This document shows, piece by piece, positions 5,549 to 11,993 of a stretch of 33,759 nt of DNA. Where the stretch lies: the IMG/VR virus record IMGVR_UViG_3300025282_000132, positions 1-33,759 of that record, one strand, 5' to 3'. A model generated the notes under the pieces. It was not told the origin of the DNA, searched no databases, and saw nothing but the letters and a program-made list of their open reading frames with translations. Numbering within the stretch: the first letter of the stretch is position 1; the number at the start of each line of letters is the position of its first letter. This DNA is from a virus. Made by a program: the position numbers and the translations under genes.

Positions 5549-7582
5549 CTAAAGATTCTGTGTACCACCTCCCATTTGTGTGGCCCACCTTAATACTCTT
5601 TGTTCATGAGTCAAATCATCATCATCTTCAACTTCATTACGAGGAAGGTTATCCCCAGATCCTACTGTATCTTGAAATCCTTCATCAAGTGTGAAACCTC
5701 GAAGAACATCTGCTGTAGTTCTTGTAGGAAATACATCATCTACAGAAGAAGGAGGATTGTCTGAAACTTCTTCTCCCCTTTCCTCTATGCGTGCTTCCTG
5801 TCTATTTTTAGCACCATTAAGTGAAACTCCGTCTAATGTATCAAGTATGAATTTCCTAGTAATGTTATACTTTTTGATATTCTCAAATATCCTTTTGTGT
5901 ACCAGTTCAAGGTTCATAGCATTGTGATATCTACCCATAGTATGAATGATAAACTGAGTAGTCTCCAAAACATCAAAGTCATCATTATCTCCATATTTTT
6001 CATACTCAGATGCAAATGCTAAGTCTGCCAATCTTTGCCATAAATAGAGATTATAAGTCTTATCTACTGTCCGGTAAAATTGAAACTGCTTCATATCTTC
6101 TATATAAACCTCTGGATATCTATTAACTTCAACTCCTTCTGCAGCCTGTCTTATATCACCAATTGTCTCAAACAAAGTAGAAAATTCAAGATTGTTACCA
6201 AGTATAGCTTCTGTTTCTGGTAACATCTCATCATCTCCATATATCTGTTTCATAACATCATAAGCATAGCAATCATCCTGAAATGTACATTCAACACAAG
6301 GAAAGTCTTCTATTTTAACATGATTAATATATTGTACTTGCCTTTCTTCTTGCACTGTACGTGGATAAGAGTTTCTACTTCTAGATGAAGTTTGACTATA
6401 GCCTGCTAATGCATTATGTAAATATTGTAGAAATTTACAATCACCAACACTATTTAAGTTACCACAAGTATAATAATTATCATTATCACTTGGTTGTATG
6501 TTACTAACATGTTCATTATTTCCCATACTTTTTAACATCCTAAAGTTGGCTAAAGGATTAGTTTGAGGTATATAATAAGTATATAACCATGTCTTAATGT
6601 GTGTAATATGAGCTGATAGCTGCATATTTAACAAAGTACTAGACAGTTCACCACTCATGTTACCTCTACATATATGTTGGAAATGAAAGTCATCTATACC
6701 ATCTAGTTCCATTTTATACTTATCATGAGTTTCACCTATATATGGATGTCTATTTAGAAGCATGTTATCAAAGAATAAACAACCAATAGCAAAGCTTAAT
6801 CCATTTCTATTAGCTATAACATCACCATCTCTTTTCCATAGATTGGCTAATAAAGTGAATAAATGAACACCTGTATATACCATAAGTACATTGTTTGTAG
6901 GTATAAGGTCTTCTTTCACTTTAGTACTTCCTTCATCATCAAAACATATCTGTTGTACAAACATTGTCTCATTGGTAAAAATTGTTTTAAAGATAAGCAT
7001 AAAGTTAACAGAGGTAGGACTATCTACATCTACTACATTAAGATAGCCTGAAGAACCATTACCATTATACCCTCTTGAGTTAGTAGTTCTAGTCATACCT
7101 GCAACGTATGGCTCTATAGTAACATCAGGATAAAGCTTATTAATAGTTGCAATTTCTTTATCTATGCGTTCTAACAGTTTACCATACTCCTCTTCTAGGT
7201 CTTCAGTATTATCTTGCCAACCTATACCAAGTGTTTTGATATTTCTTATCTGCATCTCTAGTTCAAGAGTTTGTTGTTTAAAGTGACGATATCTCCATTG
7301 AAACCTGCCTATCCTATCAAAAATAGAATGTAAACCCCTGGGTTTCATATCCCAACGTAAGACATTCCTACCATAAGCTTTCTTTATATCATTATAAGCA
7401 CCAGGTTTAAAGTTAAACTGTCTATTTAACTGTAAATTAGTACCATAAGTATTGTTATAACTTTCTAGTGATCGTAATAGATCTCCTTGTGGACCTATAT
7501 GGATATTGTCTACTAACTGTTTTAAGTCAACTACAAAATCTTTTAAGGGAACCATGTGTCCTTCTAAGTCTTTCATGTTCAT
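5549..7582 (-). CDS. Large protein with putative E2 (UBC/RWD-like) conjugating domain
   Basis: 677 residues from ATG 7582, which has GGAG eight bases upstream; a longer reading would need TTG 7621. The N-terminal 150 residues are helical (a coiled coil about 95-150). The middle has strands (VNFMLIFKTIF, about 192-202; TMFVQQICF, about 206-214), then NRHPYIGE (277-284), and about 20 residues later FQHICRGNMSG (301-311) followed by two helices. The order HP(H/Y)hx...hCxGN with a following helix resembles bacterial and phage E2-like proteins, making C305 the candidate thioester cysteine. A Cys cluster (C429, C432, C438) may bind metal. The C terminus is acidic and ends near GGG. It shares an operon with the Ubl gene just upstream and E1/JAB downstream. 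The E2 assignment is pattern-based; a purely structural or DNA-metabolism role remains possible. Confidence 0.5.
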   Translation of the reverse strand: MNMKDLEGHMVPLKDFVVDLKQLVDNIHIGPQGDLLRSLESYNNTYGTNLQLNRQFNFKPGAYNDIKKAYGRNVLRWDMKPRGLHSIFDRIGRFQWRYRHFKQQTLELEMQIRNIKTLGIGWQDNTEDLEEEYGKLLERIDKEIATINKLYPDVTIEPYVAGMTRTTNSRGYNGNGSSGYLNVVDVDSPTSVNFMLIFKTIFTNETMFVQQICFDDEGSTKVKEDLIPTNNVLMVYTGVHLFTLLANLWKRDGDVIANRNGLSFAIGCLFFDNMLLNRHPYIGETHDKYKMELDGIDDFHFQHICRGNMSGELSSTLLNMQLSAHITHIKTWLYTYYIPQTNPLANFRMLKSMGNNEHVSNIQPSDNDNYYTCGNLNSVGDCKFLQYLHNALAGYSQTSSRSRNSYPRTVQEERQVQYINHVKIEDFPCVECTFQDDCYAYDVMKQIYGDDEMLPETEAILGNNLEFSTLFETIGDIRQAAEGVEVNRYPEVYIEDMKQFQFYRTVDKTYNLYLWQRLADLAFASEYEKYGDNDDFDVLETTQFIIHTMGRYHNAMNLELVHKRIFENIKKYNITRKFILDTLDGVSLNGAKNRQEARIEERGEEVSDNPPSSVDDVFPTRTTADVLRGFTLDEGFQDTVGSGDNLPRNEVEDDDDLTHEQRVLRWATQMGGGTQNL

Positions 7583-7601
7583 AGTTTTATCTCCAATGAT
7601 A

Positions 7602-7678
7602 GACATAGGGGATGATGACAATTCTTTTAGCTTGCATTGCGAAGTTTCTCAAGAGCATTGACCACTCATCCCCATGTC
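7602..7678 (-). promoter_or_regulatory. Leader hairpin ahead of the E2-like gene
   Basis: In the 131-base gap between the Ubl stop and the E2-like start, the minus-strand arms GACAT-GGGGATGA (7678-7666) and TCATCCCC-T-ATGTC (7615-7602) pair over 13 base pairs with one bulge, enclosing about 50 bases. The hairpin ends about 20 bases before ATG 7582. It could tune translation of the E2-like gene relative to the Ubl gene or act in mRNA processing. Confidence 0.4.
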
Positions 7679-7713
7679 TGGTTATTTATGTACCCTAACT
7701 TTTAGGATATTAC

Positions 7714-7968
7714 CTACACTATTGGTTCAAGTGTAATGGTAAAGCGTACCTTAAAGTTAAGTGTTTCTAATCCACCTGTTTTGTTGCTGCTAACTGCTGC
7801 TACAATGTCACCATCTTGCAGTTCATAGTTATCAGTAACTCCACGTCCATTGACAGCTACGGTTGCATTTGCAGCTATATCTAGCTCTTCTCGCAATGCA
7901 CCTACATTAGCGCTGTTGACTTCTCGTTCGGGGAATCCACCCCCACTAAGTACTTTAATATTAGGCAT
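7714..7968 (-). CDS. ThiS/MoaD/ubiquitin-like beta-grasp protein with internal Gly-Gly
   Basis: 84 residues. The core reads as a ThiS-type beta-grasp: strand 1 (MPNIKVLSG), strand 2 (PEREVNS), the helix ANVGALREELDI, TVAVNGRGV, and the family-typical LQDGDIVAAVS (50-60). Gly65-Gly66 follow at the position where ThiS, MoaD and ubiquitin end. Here they are followed by 18 further residues (LETLNFKVRFTITLEPIV), so the Gly-Gly carboxylate would have to be exposed by a peptidase; the JAB protein at 1302-2234 is the obvious candidate. AAGGAGG precedes the ATG, which abuts the upstream stop. Family knowledge: Gly-Gly is adenylated by an E1 (649-1302). PRTRC-type small Ubls are the closest analogy I can name. 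Confidence 0.78.
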   Translation of the reverse strand: MPNIKVLSGGGFPEREVNSANVGALREELDIAANATVAVNGRGVTDNYELQDGDIVAAVSSNKTGGLETLNFKVRFTITLEPIV

Positions 7969-8151
7969 TTATGCCTCCTTTGTTATTGTTTCATTGTCAC
8001 GTAACTTTTTCCATTCAGCCTTTGGTACATACTCGGCTTCATGCTTTTCTACTACCTTCCTAGCATCTTCATCCCTTACCCGTAAAAGTGTACCTATGGG
8101 TACTTGTTTCCAATGCTGAGAATTCTTTGTTAATGTTTTGATAGTCTTCAT
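7969..8151 (-). CDS. Small basic hypothetical protein (60 aa)
   Basis: 60 residues, highly charged. The centre (KQVPIGTLLRVRDEDARKVVEKHEAEYVPKAEW) looks like a short strand followed by helices and resembles small phage proteins in which a residue-accumulation segment ends in Y-V-x-K-x-x-W. TGGAGG lies six bases before the ATG. Its stop is immediately followed by the Ubl start, so the two are co-translated. Function unknown. Confidence 0.6.
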   Translation of the reverse strand: MKTIKTLTKNSQHWKQVPIGTLLRVRDEDARKVVEKHEAEYVPKAEWKKLRDNETITKEA

Positions 8152-8164
8152 TGCTATCCTCCAG

Positions 8165-8425
8165 TTATTGTACTCTCCATACTCGTATTCTTCGAGGTTT
8201 ACTTGCAGGTCCAGCTTCTGTTCTTATAGAAATCTTAATATTGCGATCTTTAGCTTCTGCATATAAAGTTGAAGAACATCGAGGACTATAATCAGGCATG
8301 TTACCATTAATCACAAAACTATCGCCTATATCCAGAGTACTTAGAAATGCATACTTAAGACCTTTATCGTATCTTAAACGAGGTCGAGGTACATTCTTTT
8401 CTATTGTTATTACATTTGTTGACAT
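8165..8425 (-). CDS. Small phage protein of the 'IEKxVPxP...DIGDSFxI' type
   Basis: 86 residues: MSTNVITIEKNVPRPRLRYD..., a central LDIGDSFVINGNM and a basic C terminus with SKPRRIRVWRV. This pattern, an iekxvPxP opening and GDSF in the middle, recurs in short phage proteins of unknown function; I recall it as a DUF7303-like family but could not check. AAGGAG is eight bases upstream of the ATG. It precedes the 60-aa and Ubl genes in the leftward operon. The basic C terminus suggests nucleic-acid contact, which is inference. Confidence 0.6.
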   Translation of the reverse strand: MSTNVITIEKNVPRPRLRYDKGLKYAFLSTLDIGDSFVINGNMPDYSPRCSSTLYAEAKDRNIKISIRTEAGPASKPRRIRVWRVQ

Positions 8426-8472
8426 TGCTGTCTCCTTCTTCTTTGGTTATTGTTATTAGTATTAGTAAGATA

Positions 8473-8504
8473 GCCTGCCGTACTAATTTAATAATAAAGC
8501 AGGC
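8473..8504 (-). repeat. Hairpin (inverted repeat) in the gap after the lipoprotein gene
   Basis: GCCTGC and GCAGGC pair perfectly around a 20-base AT-rich loop in the 105-base gap 8426-8530. No U-tract follows, so it is at best an imperfect leftward terminator or a processing site. Confidence 0.35.
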
Positions 8505-8530
8505 ATCTCTCTTTTGTGAGAAGTGGTCAA

Positions 8531-9001
8531 CTACTCGCTATCCACACTCGGATAATTACAATCAAGGACCTTGTGGCTAGCATCTCCCAGACCATCACCA
8601 TCGACATCTCTGTACCAAGTGATCATGCCTTGTCCATCGCATTGTCCACAAATGTCCCATTCATTAGAGTAGCAGTTATCGTCTATGTCATCAGAGTTTC
8701 TGACCCATTGACTAGCTACTATGATACTCCCTTGTAGGTTGGTAGTATATTCACTACCCTTCCACCAGAATGTATGACCTTCACCATGAGCTCGGTATTG
8801 TATCTCAAAAGCATCTTCGAATGACATATCATCGAGATTGAGTTCAACATATGTCCATTCTGCATCTTTAGGGTACTTATAACCTTCTAAGGTATTAGGT
8901 GTTACAACAGTGTTGGTTATCTTCGGAGTAGTTTCTCCTCCCCCTTCAGCACTATCACACCCGATCACTAGTATCATTATTGCTATCACAATGATTCTCA
9001 T
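8531..9001 (-). CDS. Putative phage-encoded lipoprotein with thrombospondin-3-like Asp-rich segment
   Basis: 156 residues. MRIIVIAIMILVIGC is a short lipoprotein signal peptide; the lipobox VIGC places the lipidated cysteine at residue 15, followed by DSAEGGGETT, a flexible acidic linker. The C-terminal part has CYSNEWDICGQCDGQG and DVDGDGLGD (about 116-139). This matches the Asp-Gly-Cys calcium-binding style of thrombospondin type 3 repeats, common in exported bacterial proteins but unusual on a phage early arm. GGAGG lies upstream. A surface lipoprotein made early could exclude superinfecting phages or alter the host envelope; this is inference. Its 5' end overlaps the preceding gene by 47 bases. 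Confidence 0.7.
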   Translation of the reverse strand: MRIIVIAIMILVIGCDSAEGGGETTPKITNTVVTPNTLEGYKYPKDAEWTYVELNLDDMSFEDAFEIQYRAHGEGHTFWWKGSEYTTNLQGSIIVASQWVRNSDDIDDNCYSNEWDICGQCDGQGMITWYRDVDGDGLGDASHKVLDCNYPSVDSE

Positions 9002-9131
9002 CTTTTTTTCCCTCCAGTATTTGTTTTATTAGTTTAACTTGTTTCTTTAACCTAGCCATCTCTCTAAACATCTCTCTTTCAAGATGTGGTGGAGTAGACA
9101 GCTCTTCTATTAACCTATGTTTATTTCTCAT
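8955..9131 (-). CDS. Small coiled-coil protein overlapping the lipoprotein start
   Basis: 58 residues, MRNKHRLIEELSTPPHLERE..., mostly a basic amphipathic helix (FREMARLKKQVKLIKQILEG). The ATG overlaps the stop of the gene before it (ATGA). The last 15 codons overlap the lipoprotein signal peptide in another frame, an out-of-frame overlap reminiscent of Rz/Rz1 pairs though there is no transmembrane segment here. The SD of the lipoprotein gene is inside it. Function unknown. Confidence 0.55.
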   Translation of the reverse strand: MRNKHRLIEELSTPPHLEREMFREMARLKKQVKLIKQILEGKKDENHCDSNNDTSDRV

Positions 9132-9523
9132 ACATTTACTGCCTTCATATGAAATTTCTTCATAAATGCATCACCTTCAGTCTTAGGCATATCCTTTATA
9201 GTGGCTTCGATTTCAGTAAAGTTATCAATCAAGCCCTGTAAATATAATCTATGGTCTTCATGATGTTTCTTCTTTAAAGACTCTGCATCATTCTCATCTA
9301 GTGAAAATGATATAGCCTGTGTTATCATAGCAGGTTGAGAGGCTTCCTCTAATAGTGCAACTTGCATAGCTTCCATTAGTTTAGCAAGTACAGGATTAGT
9401 TTTTTCCATCTCTTCTATTAACTCTTTTATTATATTTAGATGCCTAACGAAAGCATTGTGAAACATTAGTAGTGTTGAGAACCACATTTCCCACGGTAAA
9501 GTCTTATGACTTATCTCATCCAT
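9128..9523 (-). CDS. Helical hypothetical protein (131 aa)
   Basis: 131 residues from ATG 9523 (MDEISHKTLPWEMWF...), chosen because AAAGGA lies seven bases upstream; the longer frame to 9640 overlaps the neighbouring gene and has Trp/Arg-rich sequence unlike a real N terminus. The protein is predicted helical with a hydrophobic first third (WFSTLLMFHNAFVRHLNIIKEL) and a polar C terminus. No family recognised. Confidence 0.65.
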   Translation of the reverse strand: MDEISHKTLPWEMWFSTLLMFHNAFVRHLNIIKELIEEMEKTNPVLAKLMEAMQVALLEEASQPAMITQAISFSLDENDAESLKKKHHEDHRLYLQGLIDNFTEIEATIKDMPKTEGDAFMKKFHMKAVNV

Positions 9524-9534
9524 GTTATTATCCT

Positions 9535-9723
9535 TTATATTATTTTGTAAAAGTTTGGAAAGCCTAAGTAGATTTCGAAACCATTGCCAGTTTTGTCGCC
9601 ATCTCCAAAGGCCCACCACATGTTTAGCCCAAAACACCAAATTCTAATCTGAGTACCTAGGTCTCGGTCTCTTATAAAACCGTCTATCCCCAGGATTACA
9701 CGTCTCTTGAAAATCAAATACAT
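9535..9723 (-). CDS. Small hypothetical protein (62 aa), Trp/Phe-rich
   Basis: 62 residues. An arrangement of strands with aromatic residues (RIWCFGLNMWWAFGDGDKTGNGFEIYLGF) suggests a small beta protein. The ATG overlaps the preceding stop (TAATG). The composition is unusual but the translational coupling supports it. Function unknown. Confidence 0.55.
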   Translation of the reverse strand: MYLIFKRRVILGIDGFIRDRDLGTQIRIWCFGLNMWWAFGDGDKTGNGFEIYLGFPNFYKII

Positions 9724-10088
9724 TATGCTTTATCCCTTTCATGTCTAAAAGCGCTATTACTTTTGCTTCTAGGTTTAACAGTTGTTGTAATGTGCTCATG
9801 ACCACTCTCCTTTAGTTTAGCTTGTCTATCTCTAAATTTTCTAACTCTAACAGCACTAGGGTTCTTTGATGGTTTTCTCTCCTTTACTAGACCCCAATCA
9901 GGGTGAAGAGCAGCTTTACCACCTAGCTGTATTATTCTTTTTCTTGTAGCACTTAGTAGTTTATCACCTACTACCACATTATTTTCAGTGATCTTACCAA
10001 TGCCAAGCTTTAAGAATTTTTTTAACTGACTTCTATACCAGGCAATTAGCATGCCTTTGGTAGATAGTACATAGTTATTATATTGCAT
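9723..10088 (-). CDS. Basic hypothetical protein (121 aa), possible nucleic-acid binder
   Basis: 121 residues from ATG 10088, which has GGAGG six bases upstream and overlaps the previous stop (TAATG); the ATG at 10106 lies inside the previous gene. Strongly basic: KFLKLGIGKITENN, then RKRIIQLGGKAALHPDWGL, and a Lys/Arg-rich C-terminal half (KERKPSKNPSAVRVRKFRDR). It looks like a nucleic-acid binding protein by charge only, with no motif I can name. Confidence 0.6.
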   Translation of the reverse strand: MQYNNYVLSTKGMLIAWYRSQLKKFLKLGIGKITENNVVVGDKLLSATRKRIIQLGGKAALHPDWGLVKERKPSKNPSAVRVRKFRDRQAKLKESGHEHITTTVKPRSKSNSAFRHERDKA

Positions 10089-10192
10089 TATAACCTCCAT
10101 AACCATTTATATGTTATTTCTACGATTTCTATTACCCAAAGGAGTAGGTATAATATCAAGGAGAACTTGAAACCATACCATACTGCTTTCAT
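10088..10192 (-). CDS. Single-span membrane peptide (34 aa)
   Basis: 34 residues, MKAVWYGFKFSLILYLLLWV..., a single hydrophobic helix with basic/aromatic ends. The SD is weak (AAGAAG), and an in-frame GTG eight codons upstream is possible. It is one of two adjacent tiny membrane proteins. Its stop overlaps the next ATG. Confidence 0.5.
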   Translation of the reverse strand: MKAVWYGFKFSLILYLLLWVIEIVEITYKWLWRL

Positions 10193-10206
10193 TGGGGTTA
10201 CTTCTT

Positions 10207-10353
10207 TTATATCCACATTATTGCTCTACTTACTGACAATATAAATAAGCATATAATAGAACTTACTATTATCATTAGGAAGAATAATGGGATAAAACCT
10301 ATTGGTGCTCTCTCTTCTTCAGAGAACAACCATTCATACAGTCTGTCTATCAT
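10207..10353 (-). CDS. Single-span membrane protein (48 aa)
   Basis: 48 residues: a polar N terminus (MIDRLYEWLFSEEERAP) and a long hydrophobic span (about 19-42, IGFIPLFFLMIIVSSIICLF). AAGGAGG lies six bases before the ATG. Function unknown; small early membrane proteins of phages often target host membrane proteins, which is only a generality here. Confidence 0.6.
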   Translation of the reverse strand: MIDRLYEWLFSEEERAPIGFIPLFFLMIIVSSIICLFILSVSRAIMWI

Positions 10354-10363
10354 TTAGACCTCC

Positions 10364-10513
10364 TTAAAGTTCTGAAGTATCATGTATGATTCTAAATTTA
10401 GTTTGATATTTCATTATTACTTTTTGTTGTTCTTCGATAGTATTTAATTGAGTATTTATCATTTTACTCAAAACTTTGACCTTATCTTTTAATTCTTTTA
10501 CTTCATTGGTCAT
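10364..10513 (-). CDS. Small coiled-coil protein (49 aa)
   Basis: 49 residues, MTNEVKELKDKVKVLSKMIN..., a continuous amphipathic helix with Leu/Val heptads. GAGG is upstream. It is the first protein gene after the long non-coding block and is spaced by 10 bases from the membrane protein gene downstream. Confidence 0.6.
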   Translation of the reverse strand: MTNEVKELKDKVKVLSKMINTQLNTIEEQQKVIMKYQTKFRIIHDTSEL

Positions 10514-10541
10514 TATAGCCTCTATTTTAGTGTGAATTTAG

Positions 10542-11485
10542 TGAGAGAGTCGTCAATATCTATTCCTATCGTCGCCACACTTTAGGTATTTCACGCAGTG
10601 ACTACTGTTTCAGACCTTGTTGCTTACGCTCATGCCAGTTGCCTTTCTCCTATGACTGAACCATTGTTAAATGGCATAGAATTACGCCTCATATATTAAC
10701 TAGTAATATAAGTGTTGGGCTCGTCTCCAACAACCGAGGGCTTTAATAGCTTGACCCTTCCTTTACTCTCTCAAATTATTGCTAGCTCCCCTGATCAGAG
10801 TTCCCCGGTACTACATACCTAGGGTATAACTATAGATATATAGTCATACATCGCTAGCAAATATAAATATGTATTGGCTCGATGTTATTATCCATCTCTG
10901 GGCTCCTGCATGGTGCCAATAGTTTAACCACGACTGACATATTATCGGGAATATGCAACCACAGGATTATAAGCAGTTTACCGCGCATATGTAGTTTCTC
11001 ACCTACAATCATTGCTAACGTGGGACGAACCCTTCCTCTAACTTACTTAGGAGGCGCGAAATACAAGCTTAGTTTTCTCCAGACAGAGCTACTGTCAACT
11101 AACAAAGGGTGCTTATTTAATTTAGTGGAGGGTGAGTAATGGGCTCAATCCCTCCTTGCTACATATCAGTTAGAATCCAGTGTGACTTATCTTACGATAG
11201 TTGACCACTTATGGATAGTAACTATTAACCATATTGTATGGTTATAAAATTTTGACAAGCTTTAACGTACTTGTCGTGTGCCATAGGAGGTCTTACACGG
11301 TCTCCACTACTTGTCGGTGGGAGACTAAACCCAAGCCTTGTAACTTCATCCTCTCTTACAAGAGTTTACATTACACAGGTATTTGGCAAAGTTATGACAG
11401 CTCACCACTATATCTAGTTACCTGTATAACCAGAAAGGGCTTCTTTGCATTTTTACATTTCAGTCCCATAATCGACTTTGATAAC
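10542..11485 (-). ncRNA. Candidate giant structured RNA (part of a 1.5-kb gene-free block)
   Basis: No frame here has an SD-led gene, yet complementary arms are abundant on the minus strand. Long-range TGAGAGAGT/ACTCTCTCA (about 10763-10771 with 10542-10550) encloses TGTTGG/CCAACA, GGCGTA-ATTC-TATGCC and CCATT-TAAC-AATGG. TTGCTAGC/GCTAGCAA encloses ACTATA-TATC-TATAGT. Further pairs are GGAGGG/CCCTCC, GACAG/CTGTC, CCATA-CAA-TATGG, GACAAG/CTTGTC, GTCTCC/GGAGAC, CTTGTAA/TTACAAG and ACAGGTA/TACCTGT. Size, phage origin and tRNA surroundings recall GOLLD and ROOL RNAs (established families of large phage RNAs), but I cannot confirm a match. The strand follows the neighbouring genes and T-arm-like elements. 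Confidence 0.6.
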
Positions 11486-11507
11486 CTATAGTTTAGTGTC
11501 TTTAGGA
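11486..11507 (-). repeat. 22-nt direct repeat, copy 1 (hairpin-bearing)
   Basis: Identical over 22 bases to 11962-11983. On the minus strand it begins with the loop and 3' arm of a hairpin TGTCT-CCTAA-AGACA and continues into CACTAAACTATAG. In copy 2 the loop gains one base but the TGTCT/AGACA stem is kept, which argues for a conserved structure rather than chance. Confidence 0.7.
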
Positions 11508-11545
11508 GACAGTTGGACCATAAGCAGCCCAATTCTTAACTCATG

Positions 11546-11638
11546 TGGTCATACTGAGAGTCGAACTCAGTCAATGTATAAGGATGCTCCAAGAAGGATG
11601 GGTTGTCCCTTATATCCGAGTGTAGTACCATAATGACC
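11546..11638 (-). other. tRNA-like element with canonical T-arm but no normal anticodon arm
   Basis: 93 nt on the minus strand. Six acceptor pairs (GGTCAT/ATGACC) with discriminator A, and a perfect T-arm CTGAG-TTCGACT-CTCAG. The 61 bases between them contain TATAAGG/CCTTATA and AGGGA-CAACCCA-TCCTT, but no seven-base loop with T33, so I do not call a functional tRNA. It may be a tRNA mimic inside a larger RNA, a decayed tRNA, or an odd tRNA with an insertion. Confidence 0.5.
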
Positions 11639-11796
11639 ATGTAGCAATGCTGGCACATTACTGTTGATATCAATTAATTCCATACCTAATGAGCCTAAAC
11701 TCAAAGAGGATGATGTCTTGTTCTACTTCATATCTGTATTTTAGACCACATATTTCAGTGTTAAGAAGTTATCCCGTGAACCACAGGGGTAAATAT

Positions 11797-11880
11797 TTAA
11801 TCAGGTCTGACTTGAACCAGACAGTAAGCTGCTACCATATTTTACTTAGGTAGTTACCTTTCGGGTCTAATAGCTGATTG
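11797..11880 (-). other. Second tRNA-like element, degenerate
   Basis: 84 nt with six acceptor pairs (AATCAG/CTGATT), a T-arm-like GTCTGG-TTCAAGT-CAGAC that would become canonical with one extra C, and a CTACC/GGTAG stem whose loop is 12 rather than 7 bases. It looks like a tRNA fold that has lost decoding ability. Confidence 0.4.
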
Positions 11881-11961
11881 TATTGCTTCCCTTAGTCAAC
11901 GTTCCTACTACAATAGGATTGTTTCACCGGTCTAAGATACTTGTAGGTAACTTAGCGCAAT

Positions 11962-11983
11962 CTATAGTTTAGTGTCTTTAGGA
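11962..11983 (-). repeat. 22-nt direct repeat, copy 2 (hairpin-bearing)
   Basis: Second copy of the repeat at 11486-11507, 476 bases away in the same orientation. Here the hairpin is TGTCT-TCCTAA-AGACA. The two copies divide the gene-free block into modules of roughly equal kind, suggesting a processing site, shared 5' element or duplicated unit. Confidence 0.7.
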
Positions 11984-11993
11984 AGACAAATCT

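Noticed and set aside
5549-7621. Start of the E2-like gene at TTG 7621
   Set aside because: It lies inside the leader hairpin and lacks an SD; ATG 7582 has GGAG eight bases upstream.
9128-9640. A 170-aa protein starting at 9640
   Set aside because: The first 39 residues overlap another gene and have no SD; ATG 9523 has AAAGGA and gives a sensible 131-aa protein.
9723-10106. Start of the basic protein at 10106
   Set aside because: That ATG lies in the previous gene; ATG 10088 has GGAGG at a good distance.
10542-10771. Group I intron
   Set aside because: An AGATATATAGTC segment on the plus strand resembles the S element, but no matching P7/R partner or interrupted gene is present.
10882-11139. 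Plus-strand open frame of 85 codons in the gene-free block
   Set aside because: No SD, opposite to the surrounding genes, ordinary length for chance in this AT content, and overlaps several inverted repeats.
11234-11491. Second plus-strand open frame in the gene-free block
   Set aside because: No SD, antisense to the tRNA-like and hairpin elements, and no recognisable protein features.
11546-11638. A functional tRNA (including selenocysteine or class II types)
   Set aside because: T-arm and acceptor are good, but no anticodon loop of seven bases with T33 could be found, so it is only called tRNA-like.
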